Shown: positions 7,009 through 13,250 of the stretch, in pieces
Position numbering within the stretch: the first letter of the stretch is position 1
How the letters are laid out: each line of letters opens with the position of its first letter
Source of the DNA: Bacilli bacterium
GTDB lineage: Bacteria > Bacillota_I > Bacilli_A > RF39 > UBA660
Reading direction: 5' to 3'
Assembly (NCBI GenBank): GCA_900751815.1
Contig: CAADST010000101.1
Coordinates: 1-13,288, forward strand
Length of the DNA stretch: 13,288 bases
The notes under the pieces: generated by a model
Told to the model about the DNA's origin: nothing
What the model saw: the letters and a program-made list of their open reading frames with translations, nothing else
Database searches by the model: none
Translations under genes and position numbers: made by a program

Positions 7009-7021
7009 CATATATTTTAAT

Positions 7022-7555
7022 ATGAAAAAATTTAATAAAGAAATAATTAATGGTGTAACTTTTGTTGATGGTTATTTAATTGTCAATAAGCAATATTCTT
7101 TGCCAAAAAATTATGGTAATGGTTTAACAGAGGAGTTACAAGTGGCTTTTTTTAATATGCAAAATGCTGCTTTAAAAGAAAATATAGAACTTAAAATAAT
7201 CAGTGGTTTTAGATCATATGAACACCAAAAAGAGGTATATGAAAGTTATTTAAAAATTGATAGTAAGGAGAGTGTTGATACTTACTCTGCTAAACCGGGA
7301 CATTCTGAACACCAATCTGGTTTAGCGATAGATATAAATAAAGATGATGATTCATTTATAGATACTAAAGAAGCCAGGTGGCTTGATAATAATGCTTATA
7401 AATACGGTTTTATTTTAAGATATCCTGAAGGTAAAAGTGAAATAACAGGATATAAATATGAGCCTTGGCATTATCGTTATGTTGGTAAGTATTTAGCTAA
7501 AAAATTATATAATAATGGAGATTGGGAAACAATAGAAGAATATTTTAAAATTTAG
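7022..7555 (+). CDS. VanY-type D-alanyl-D-alanine carboxypeptidase domain protein
   Basis: A zinc peptidase domain of the MEROPS M15B (VanY) type, which trims the terminal D-Ala from cell-wall stem peptides. Numbered from ATG 7022 (177 residues): the SGFRSYEHQ motif at 61-69 with Arg64, zinc ligands His97 and Asp104 in GHSEHQSGLAID (93-104), and the catalytic Glu147 and last zinc ligand His150 in EPWHYRYVG. The domain looks complete, so activity is plausible. Oddly there is no signal peptide or anchor, though the substrate is outside the membrane. The frame can also begin at TTG 7001, right after an in-frame TAG; neither start has a visible ribosome-binding site, so expression would rely on coupling or on frameshifting from the upstream gene. 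Confidence 0.85.
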   Translation: MKKFNKEIINGVTFVDGYLIVNKQYSLPKNYGNGLTEELQVAFFNMQNAALKENIELKIISGFRSYEHQKEVYESYLKIDSKESVDTYSAKPGHSEHQSGLAIDINKDDDSFIDTKEARWLDNNAYKYGFILRYPEGKSEITGYKYEPWHYRYVGKYLAKKLYNNGDWETIEEYFKI

Positions 7556-7564
7556 GGTGATAGT

Positions 7565-9790
7565 GTGAAAGTAGCAGATATTCCAAAAATAGTCTTACAT
7601 TTACATTTAGATGGCTCAATAGATATAGATGATGCCTATGAATGGGCTAAAGAAGATGGATTTGACTATAGTCGCAATGAAATAATTAATGAATTACAAG
7701 TAGATGATAATTGTCATGATTTAAATGAATACTTAACTAAATTTGATTTACCATGTAAGTTACTTCAAACTTGTAATAGATTAGAGAAAACAACCTATAA
7801 ATTATTTTTGAAACTTGCTAAATTAAATGTTATCTATGCGGAAGTTAGACTGGCTCCGATGAAACATATAAATGGTTATTTAAATTTAGATGATGTTGTT
7901 ATTTCTGTTATTAATGGCATGCATAAAGCGATGAATGAAATAGGTATTATCGGTGGAATTATCCTGTCTTTAATGCGGGGAGATGCAAAAGAAAACAATA
8001 CTTTAGTAATAAATCTTGCTAAAAAATATTTAGGTAAAGGTGTTGTTGGTATAGATCTTGCTGGAGCAGAAGGAATGTACCCTACCAAAGATTATTTAGA
8101 TTTATTTAAATATGCTCACAGTTTAGGTATTCCTTATACCATTCATGCTGGAGAAGCTCTCGGTGGTGATTCAATCACTGCGGCATTAAGTACTAATACT
8201 TTAAGAATAGGTCATGGTATTAAAGCTATTGATGATAAAGAGATACTGCAAAAAATAATTGATGATAAAATCTTATTGGAGGTATGTGTTACTAGTAATT
8301 ATCAAACAAAAGCAGTAGATAATCATCCAATCGAAGATTTATATAATTTAGGAGTAAATATTTCTATTAATACCGACAATGACACGGTATCAAATATTGA
8401 TATAAATAAAGAATATACTAAAATATTAAATGAAACTAATTTAACGATTGATGATTTAATAAAATGCAATATAAATTCAATTGATTACATATTTGCTAAC
8501 ATAAATGTTAAGAATAAATTAAGAGAAAAATATAATGAATTAGGAGTTAAGAAAGTGAATAATGATATAATAAAAAAGGCCGAATTTTGCCTAAATTGTG
8601 TAAATAAACCTTGTAGTACTGGTTGTCCTTTAAATAATGATATTCCGGAATTTATTAATTTAATTAAAAACGAAAAATATCAAGAAGCTTATGAGGTATT
8701 ATCCCAAACTACAGTACTTGCTCCAATTTGTGGGAGAATTTGTCCTCATGAAAGACAATGCCAAGGTAAATGTGTTCGAAAATTTAAAAGCGAAAGTGTT
8801 GCAATTGGAGATCTTGAAGCTTTTGTTGGAGATTTATCTATCAAAAATAATTGGCAAGAATTACCAAAAATAAGTAAAAATAAAAAAGTTGCTATAATTG
8901 GTTCAGGCCCTTCTGGTCTTACTTGTGCTGCTTTTTTAAGGAAGGCCGGTTATGATGTGACAATTTATGAAAAACACAATTATCTTGGGGGTCTACTTTA
9001 TCATGGTATTCCTGATTTTCGTTTGGATAGAGAAATACTACATAACAATATTCAACAAATAATTGATTTAGGTATAAAAGTAAATTTAAATAAAAGTTTA
9101 GGTAATGATTTTACTTTAGATGACTTAAAAAAAGAATATGATGCGATTTTTCTAGCAATTGGTGCTAATGTTTCTAAAAAAATGCAAATACCTGGAGAAG
9201 ATTTGGAAGGTGTATATGGCGCTAATGAACTATTGGAATATGGCGAACATCCTGATTATAAAGATAAAACTGTTATAATATCTGGCTGTGGGAATTCGGC
9301 GATGGATATATCAAGAACTATTAAAAGAATGGGAGCTAAAGATGTTTATGTAGTATATCGCAAAAAAGAGGAAAATGCTCCAGCAGAAATAAAAGAAATA
9401 AATAGTGCTAAAAAAGATGGTGTTAAGTTTTTATTTCAAACTAATATTATAGCTATTAAGGGAGATAAAAGTGTAGAGAGTGTTGAACTTATTAAAACAG
9501 AGTTAGAACAAGTTAATGATAATATAAGTGTTAAAAATATTGAAGGCTCTAATTATGAAAAACCGTGCGATTATGTAGTTATGGCTATTGGAGCTAATCC
9601 TGATAATATTGTTAAATCCATAGGATTAGAATTAGAAAATAGCAAAATAAAAATAGATGAATTAGGGGCTACATCAGATCCTCAAGTTTTTTCTGGCGGA
9701 GATGTTGCGGGTACCAAAAGTACTGTTGCTTTTGCAGCCAGAGCTGGAAGGAATGCCGCTCTAGCCATTGTTAAATATTTAGAAAATTAG
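7565..9790 (+). CDS. Adenosine deaminase fused to GltD/PreT-like iron-sulfur flavoprotein
   Basis: 741 residues, GTG start with AGGGTGAT at 7554-7561. Residues 1-330 are a full-length adenosine deaminase (adenosine to inosine plus ammonia): zinc ligands His12 and His14 (HLHLDGS), His194 with catalytic Glu197 (HAGE), GHG (216-218) and Asp271 in NTDN; the second Asp of the classic NTDD is Asn272, a variant I recall in other bacterial deaminases. Residues 331-741 are a GltD-like NAD(P)H:acceptor oxidoreductase: eight Cys (342, 345, 350, 354, 389, 393, 399, 403) of the N-terminal 4Fe-4S region, FAD motif GSGPSG (446-451), NAD(P) motif GCGNSA (574-579) and the FAD-closing GGDVAGT (711-717). GltD-like subunits also serve dihydropyrimidine dehydrogenase (PreT) and purine catabolism, so a nucleoside role is possible. 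No GltB-type large subunit is seen. Confidence 0.88.
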   Translation: MKVADIPKIVLHLHLDGSIDIDDAYEWAKEDGFDYSRNEIINELQVDDNCHDLNEYLTKFDLPCKLLQTCNRLEKTTYKLFLKLAKLNVIYAEVRLAPMKHINGYLNLDDVVISVINGMHKAMNEIGIIGGIILSLMRGDAKENNTLVINLAKKYLGKGVVGIDLAGAEGMYPTKDYLDLFKYAHSLGIPYTIHAGEALGGDSITAALSTNTLRIGHGIKAIDDKEILQKIIDDKILLEVCVTSNYQTKAVDNHPIEDLYNLGVNISINTDNDTVSNIDINKEYTKILNETNLTIDDLIKCNINSIDYIFANINVKNKLREKYNELGVKKVNNDIIKKAEFCLNCVNKPCSTGCPLNNDIPEFINLIKNEKYQEAYEVLSQTTVLAPICGRICPHERQCQGKCVRKFKSESVAIGDLEAFVGDLSIKNNWQELPKISKNKKVAIIGSGPSGLTCAAFLRKAGYDVTIYEKHNYLGGLLYHGIPDFRLDREILHNNIQQIIDLGIKVNLNKSLGNDFTLDDLKKEYDAIFLAIGANVSKKMQIPGEDLEGVYGANELLEYGEHPDYKDKTVIISGCGNSAMDISRTIKRMGAKDVYVVYRKKEENAPAEIKEINSAKKDGVKFLFQTNIIAIKGDKSVESVELIKTELEQVNDNISVKNIEGSNYEKPCDYVVMAIGANPDNIVKSIGLELENSKIKIDELGATSDPQVFSGGDVAGTKSTVAFAARAGRNAALAIVKYLEN
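8542..8557 (+). promoter_or_regulatory. Internal ribosome-binding site and GTG at the fusion junction
   Basis: AGGAG (8542-8546), eight bases, then GTG (8555-8557), in frame as codon 331. This falls exactly between the end of the deaminase domain and the start of the flavoprotein domain. It would allow a separate 411-residue flavoprotein to be made and suggests two formerly adjacent genes. Confidence 0.5.
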
Positions 9791-9791
9791 T

Positions 9792-10019
9792 ATTGATGAG
9801 GAAGGTATAGAATGTACTTGTGAAAAAGAAATGTCTAATAAACTTTATTGGGATGCTATAAAATATATAATTATTAATAAATATTCCATTAGTATACTTC
9901 CTAAAAACTTTGCAAGTGTTGCATTATTTATAGAAATAAATTCAAAAAATGAATTAATAAAAGCTTTAAAGAAATATAAAAAAGAAGAATTATTAATAGA
10001 TAATAGCAATAAGTATTAA
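9792..10019 (+). pseudogene. Orphan C-terminal fragment resembling a YcxB-like domain
   Basis: The first ATG in this frame is at 9831 (62 codons to TAA 10017-10019) and has no adjacent ribosome-binding site, but the frame is open further upstream and reads like protein (IDEEGIECTCEKE) from 9792. The pattern of a short acidic beta segment, a W-x-x-I-K-Y-I-I strand, ILPK, and a terminal ELIKALKKYKKEE helix resembles the C-terminal domain of YcxB-like membrane proteins, whose two N-terminal membrane helices are missing here. I read it as a 5'-deleted remnant lying directly after the deaminase fusion gene. A 62-residue protein starting at 9831 cannot be excluded. The family link is from memory of the pattern and tentative. 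Confidence 0.45.
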
Positions 10020-10020
10020 A

Positions 10021-10051
10021 AATTTACAAGCAAAACTTGTAAATTATTTAT
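10021..10051 (+). terminator. Intrinsic terminator
   Basis: AATTTACAAG (10021-10030), loop CAAAA, CTTGTAAATT (10036-10045): a perfect 10-bp stem with a 5-base loop, then a T-rich stretch. It closes the 6678-10019 transcription unit. Confidence 0.8.
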
Positions 10052-10059
10052 ATATTCAT

Positions 10060-10109
10060 ATGTCGAATTTTAGCTTGTTTTGTCGATATTTGTCGAAATT
10101 CTTGCAAAT
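10060..10109 (+). repeat. Phased decamer array (0A-box-like), site 2, in front of the structured RNA
   Basis: Five 10-bp units in phase on the plus strand. Three contain TGTCGA (10061, 10081, 10091), the best being TTGTCGAAAT (10090-10099); units 10070 and 10100 are degenerate. The last good box ends five bases before the -35 of the RNA promoter, a position suited to an activator. The motif and 10-bp phase match site 1 at 4801-4860, on the opposite strand. TGTCGAA is the Spo0A 0A-box core; tandem 0A boxes at 10-bp spacing are known in the Bacillus abrB promoter. Confidence 0.6.
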
Positions 10110-10129
10110 AAAAAAATATCAGCTATAAT
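10102..10129 (+). promoter_or_regulatory. Promoter of the structured RNA
   Basis: TTGCAA (10102-10107), 16-base spacer, consensus TATAAT (10124-10129). Predicted start near 10136, two bases before the closing stem of the RNA. Confidence 0.75.
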
Positions 10130-10135
10130 AGATAA

Positions 10136-10285
10136 CCGTTACCCAAAATGGGAGGTGCCTGTTTAGCCGAGTATTCGATCGTCATCAGGGGGTTTTGTGC
10201 CTTTTGAGAGAGTGAAGCAAAGAAAAAAGGCACCGAAAGTAGTGCCCGCTAGTTTTTAGCAGGTGCTATCCACAATGGGTAACAC
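10136..10285 (+). ncRNA. Structured non-coding RNA candidate, about 150 nt (6S-like shape, identity unproven)
   Basis: A clearly GC-richer block in an otherwise AT-rich window, with no open frame and its own promoter. The ends pair: GTTACCCA (10138-10145) with TGGGTAAC (10276-10283). Inside a 3x3 internal loop follow TGGG (10149-10152) with TCCA, an A-A mismatch, and GGTGCCTGTT (10154-10163) with AGCAGGTGCT (10258-10267) including wobbles, then TAGC with GCTA. At the far end GTGCCTTTT (10197-10205) pairs perfectly with AAAAGGCAC (10225-10233). GGCAC can alternatively pair with GTGCC at 10242. A long rod with an open middle recalls 6S RNA, and GCCGAGTATT is loosely like the E. coli 6S bubble, but I cannot confirm this. 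SRP, tmRNA and RNase P signatures are absent. The 3' end is unclear because no T-run follows. It faces the serpin gene tail to tail, so it is not a leader. Confidence 0.6.
10219..10247 (-). terminator. Possible minus-strand terminator for the serpin transcript
   Basis: On the minus strand GGCAC (10246-10242), an 8-base loop, GTGCC (10233-10229) and then a run of six T form a short GC-rich hairpin with a T-tract, about 90 bases past the serpin stop. It overlaps the RNA gene on the other strand. Confidence 0.4.
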
Positions 10286-10328
10286 TTACATATATAATAT
10301 ACCAAATTTCAAAATAAATTACAACTGT

Positions 10329-10350
10329 TTTTAATAATTAATTATTAAAA
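10329..10350. repeat. Perfect 22-bp AT palindrome at the serpin stop codon
   Basis: Bases 10329-10350 read the same on both strands (TTTTAATAATT and its complement), spanning the last codons and stop of the serpin gene. It has no G or C, so it would be a weak hairpin; it may help termination on the minus strand or be chance in AT-rich DNA. Confidence 0.4.
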
Positions 10351-12026
10351 TAATCATTCATGTATTCTTCTAATTCTGCTTCATATTCACTTATATCAAT
10401 CGGTTCATAAACAGTTCCAGCAAACCAAACTTCACCAGTTTCTTTATCTCTGATTAAATACATAAATGGCCTATCAAATGTTAAATCGATAGTTTCTATA
10501 GGAACTTCAAAGTAATAGTCAAAGAATGGACCAGTAGCATCTCCAGCCCCACCTACCATTGTAGCAGCTGCAGCTTTTATGCCATCATTAGAAAATTCAA
10601 TGTTAGCACTATGTTTTGCATCAGTGATATAAGCATTATCATTTGTAATATTAGATAAATCAGCAGATTCATCAAATACACTTGTAATACCTAACTTTTG
10701 TAAATCACTTATTAAATCTAGTTCATAATCCATTTTAAACATTGGAATATAACCAGTTATTTCTGTAACATATCCTTCTTTAAAACTATCAAGTTCTATA
10801 GGTTTTAAATTATTAATTAATGTATTTATATCACTAGCGTTCATATTTTCAATGAAATTATCTAAATTTTCATTTGTTGGCATAATTCCTACATATTGCA
10901 AAGTTGTACCATCATATTCTTTTAAATCTTTAGCAAATACTTTGGTATTATCATCAACATAAAATTCAAAATCTGTTGAAGAACTAATATGACCATAATT
11001 GCTTCCTAGTTCTTTAATATAATAGTTATCAAACCAAGAATCAAAGTCTGATATTTCTCTGCCGTATCTATCTTTTACTGTACCTGGATTTTCTTCTTGG
11101 TATTGTTCAAAGGCTTCTCTTACAGTTTGTTTAATAGAGTCTTCACCTAATATGTTAATAATATCATAATTATTAGCAATTGCTCCGATTTGGGCTGATT
11201 TTACTTCATAATCAACACCTTCGAATTCAAGTCGATTATAGTCAGTTGTATTTAGTCCATAAATATAGAAACTATACATGTAATCATAATTTTCATCATT
11301 AGCTTTTTCATGAGGAAAGTTAACTGAATAAATTTCATGTTCACTTTGAATTTTTTCAACCCATTCCATATCAATAGCTAGGGCATTTACTAATATAAAA
11401 TCTAAATAAGAAATATCATCAGTTATATTAGTAATTAAATTAAATGTTTTATCACTAATCCATGAATTTAGGGTATCGGCATTTCTAAATGAATCAATTA
11501 TTACATCAGCATTGTATTTGCTGGCAACAGTGTTTATATAAGAACTTTTAATAGAATCTTGATAAGTATCTTTAATAAACAAGCTATTAGCAAATGACAT
11601 GTTATCACTATTATTATATTTTCTAGCAGTATATTCTCCAATAATATTATCAATTTGTTCTTTGGTTTTACCATTTGCTCCTTCACTTAACATAGCTAAG
11701 GCATATTTAATTGATAGAGGGCTATATACTTTATTTTGACCATTGTTTTCTAGTTGCATAAAGTATAAATCAAAAGGTTCTAATCCATTACTTGTTAATT
11801 TATATGGTGAATTAGTATTAATAACTTCTGTTTCGTTATTAACCTCATTATTGTTATTATTTTCTTCATTATCACTTTTTCTAATTAAGAAAAAGTATAT
11901 ACAAACTGCTGCAATAATAACTAATAATACTATTATACATACAATAATTATAGTCTTTTTCTTATTTCCTCCCTTCTTATTTTGTTCGTTTGTTACTTCA
12001 TTTGTAACATTAATTCCTTCTTCCAT
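10338..12026 (-). CDS. Membrane-anchored serpin with inhibitory-type hinge and enlarged reactive loop
   Basis: A 562-residue serine/cysteine protease inhibitor of the serpin fold (about 350-400 residues usual). Residues 1-24 are polar and Lys-rich, 25-48 one hydrophobic helix, 49-72 an Asn/Glu-rich spacer, so the inhibitor is displayed outside the cell on an uncleaved anchor. Serpin marks: YSPLSIKYALAMLSEGANG (101-119), NSLFI (147-151), LVNALAIDMEW (212-222), LGITSVFD (445-452), hinge SNDGIKAAAAT (479-489) and FDRPFMYLIRD (517-527). The hinge Gly482 followed by four Ala and Thr is that of inhibitory members. From Gly482 to Phe521 are 40 residues against 27 in alpha-1-antitrypsin, so the reactive loop is about 13 longer. 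Residues about 270-350 are a further insertion. ATG 12026 has AAAGGAG at 12033-12039. Probable target: host or competitor proteases (inference). Confidence 0.92.
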   Translation of the reverse strand: MEEGINVTNEVTNEQNKKGGNKKKTIIIVCIIVLLVIIAAVCIYFFLIRKSDNEENNNNNEVNNETEVINTNSPYKLTSNGLEPFDLYFMQLENNGQNKVYSPLSIKYALAMLSEGANGKTKEQIDNIIGEYTARKYNNSDNMSFANSLFIKDTYQDSIKSSYINTVASKYNADVIIDSFRNADTLNSWISDKTFNLITNITDDISYLDFILVNALAIDMEWVEKIQSEHEIYSVNFPHEKANDENYDYMYSFYIYGLNTTDYNRLEFEGVDYEVKSAQIGAIANNYDIINILGEDSIKQTVREAFEQYQEENPGTVKDRYGREISDFDSWFDNYYIKELGSNYGHISSSTDFEFYVDDNTKVFAKDLKEYDGTTLQYVGIMPTNENLDNFIENMNASDINTLINNLKPIELDSFKEGYVTEITGYIPMFKMDYELDLISDLQKLGITSVFDESADLSNITNDNAYITDAKHSANIEFSNDGIKAAAATMVGGAGDATGPFFDYYFEVPIETIDLTFDRPFMYLIRDKETGEVWFAGTVYEPIDISEYEAELEEYMNDYFNN

Positions 12027-12047
12027 TATATACTCCTTTCTACTGTA

Positions 12048-12056
12048 ATCATAACA
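12048..12056 (-). promoter_or_regulatory. Extended -10 promoter of the serpin gene
   Basis: On the minus strand TGTTATGAT (12056-12048) is an extended -10. The base positions 17 upstream read TTTATT, a poor -35. The start would fall near 12041, immediately before the AAAGGAG ribosome-binding site, so the leader is very short. Confidence 0.5.
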
Positions 12057-12152
12057 TTTTTTAAATTAAAAATAAATATAAATGAAAGGAAAAAATAAGA
12101 AATATTTTTAAATATATAATATTAATATATAAAAGTAATAATAAATTATAAA

Positions 12153-12944
12153 TCATTTAATTCTTCTTTGTAATACATCTAAGCTTGATTTAATTCCTTC
12201 TTTTTCATAATATTCTTTGCATAATTGAGATATATTGTCATCACAATTTATTATATGTTTAATATCATCTCTTAAATAGCTAATATATTTTTGCATATCA
12301 TTATAAATCTTTGCTTTAGTAAACTTTTCTCTTAATATTTCCATATATAAATCGTAATTGTCTAAAATAAAGCCAGACATTATATTCCCATTTTCATCAA
12401 AATCAAAATTAATTGGCAAATATTCAACTGATTCTTCAATAAAAGTTAATTCATCTTCCTCAATAGTTTTTGTTTCTTGATTTAATAAAATTATAGTGTT
12501 ATCTGATACTAATTGTTTTATCTCTTTTTTAGAATAGACTTTATTTTCATCTAACTTTATTTCATTACTTACTGCTACCATGTATTGTAATTGATATTTT
12601 TGTTCCCACCAATCAAAACTATTTCCGCGACCTTCTTTACAAATATCAGTAAAAGTCATAGTAGTTGGAATTATTGCTATGCATGTGTAGTTTTTATTAT
12701 ATTTTTTAGAAAATAATTTTAAGTAGTCGTTATTATCTAATTTAATATAATATATACTAACTAGTAATTTAAAAAATTCCTCATCAGATAAATTATCAAT
12801 ATCTGCATCTAAAACATTTTTAATTTTATTTATGTGTTCTACTAGTCGTATTTTAAATACTTCAGCATTTTCAAAATCACTTTTTCTATAGGCATAAGCA
12901 AAAGTGTTTTCCAATAAATCAACGGGATTCAATTCAATAATCAT
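12153..12944 (-). CDS. Conserved-looking hypothetical protein, 263 aa
   Basis: Minus-strand frame with ATG at 12944 and AGAAGG at 12952-12957 as ribosome-binding site. The protein is acidic, soluble, without signal peptide or membrane helix. Residues 1-75 are helical and Glu/Asp-rich (ENTFAYAYRK, NLSDEEFFKLL); the middle has a distinctive Cys/Trp segment (TDICKEGRGNSFDWWEQKYQLQYMVAVS, about 103-130) that reads like an alpha/beta core, followed by a charged beta region (TFIEESVEYLPINFDFDENG) and a helical C-terminus with two Cys. I do not recognise a family. It follows a fragment resembling the start of cardiolipin synthase, from whose promoter it is probably transcribed. No terminator of quality is visible between it and the serpin. 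Confidence 0.75.
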   Translation of the reverse strand: MIIELNPVDLLENTFAYAYRKSDFENAEVFKIRLVEHINKIKNVLDADIDNLSDEEFFKLLVSIYYIKLDNNDYLKLFSKKYNKNYTCIAIIPTTMTFTDICKEGRGNSFDWWEQKYQLQYMVAVSNEIKLDENKVYSKKEIKQLVSDNTIILLNQETKTIEEDELTFIEESVEYLPINFDFDENGNIMSGFILDNYDLYMEILREKFTKAKIYNDMQKYISYLRDDIKHIINCDDNISQLCKEYYEKEGIKSSLDVLQRRIK

Positions 12945-12960
12945 TCATAAACCTTCTTTC

Positions 12961-13077
12961 TTAGTTGTTTATTATAGCAATATATTCACTAAATAACAAA
13001 ACGGTTATAATTTCAAAACCAAATTGTAGTAATACTCCTAAAATTACTATTACAGCTCTTTTGATAGCTAAAAGTAT
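12961..13077 (-). pseudogene. Orphan 5' fragment resembling cardiolipin synthase, with ATA in the start position
   Basis: On the minus strand an AGGAAG ribosome-binding site (13091-13086) is followed after eight bases by ATA (13077-13075) and 37 further codons, then TAA (12963-12961). A TAA directly before the ATA rules out an upstream start. The peptide (LLAIKRAVIVIL, VLLQFGFEIITVLLF, SEYIAIIN) has the layout of the first membrane helix of Bacillota cardiolipin synthases: a short basic start, a helix with LLQ in it, then S-E-Y leading to the second helix. The rest of the gene, including both HKD motifs, is absent. The correctly spaced ribosome-binding site suggests an original ATG changed to ATA. 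Translation from ATA as a 38-residue membrane peptide, or use as a leader, is possible. The family link is a pattern judgement. Confidence 0.5.
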
Positions 13078-13123
13078 TTAAATCACTTCCTATAAATAAG
13101 TATTAATTAATAAATCTATAATA

Positions 13124-13152
13124 ATTTTATCATATATTATTTACATTGTCTT
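13124..13152 (-). promoter_or_regulatory. Minus-strand promoter upstream of the cardiolipin synthase-like fragment
   Basis: AAGACA (13152-13147), 17-base spacer, TAAAAT (13129-13124) preceded by TGA, on the minus strand. It would drive the fragment and the 263-residue gene, divergent from the gene at 13251. Confidence 0.5.
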
Positions 13153-13214
13153 TAAAAAGTTATATAAGATTAAAGAGCTTTTATTGAAAATAGCTAGGAA
13201 ATTACTAGAAAATT

Positions 13215-13223
13215 TGTTATAAT
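13215..13223 (+). promoter_or_regulatory. Extended -10 promoter of the gene at the right edge
   Basis: TGTTATAAT (13215-13223): a perfect Pribnow box with TG extension. No clear -35. AGAGGTG (13237-13243) follows as ribosome-binding site. Confidence 0.6.
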
Positions 13224-13250
13224 TTAGATAAGTTAAAGAGGTGATACATA

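Noticed and set aside
7001..7021. TTG at 7001 as the real start of the VanY frame
   Set aside because: It only exists because an in-frame TAG immediately precedes it, has no ribosome-binding site, and adds residues that look like the join to the upstream frame; ATG 7022 was taken as the conservative start.
7876..8088. Minus-strand frame opposite the deaminase domain
   Set aside because: It overlaps a confidently identified enzyme domain completely and has no ribosome-binding site.
10136..10285. SRP RNA, tmRNA, RNase P RNA, M-box or tRNA
   Set aside because: No GGAAGCAGC-type SRP loop, no tmRNA tag or tRNA-like ends, no GAGGAAAGTCC of RNase P, no T-arm GTTCGAATC. A loose likeness to M-box segments (GAGGTGCCTGT, AATGGGT) lacks the conserved core and there is no downstream plus-strand gene to control.
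11743..12048. Plus-strand open frame of about 100 codons
   Set aside because: It is antisense to the serpin N-terminus and anchor, with low-complexity Ser/Leu/Ile content that mirrors the Lys/Asn-rich coding strand, and has no ribosome-binding site.
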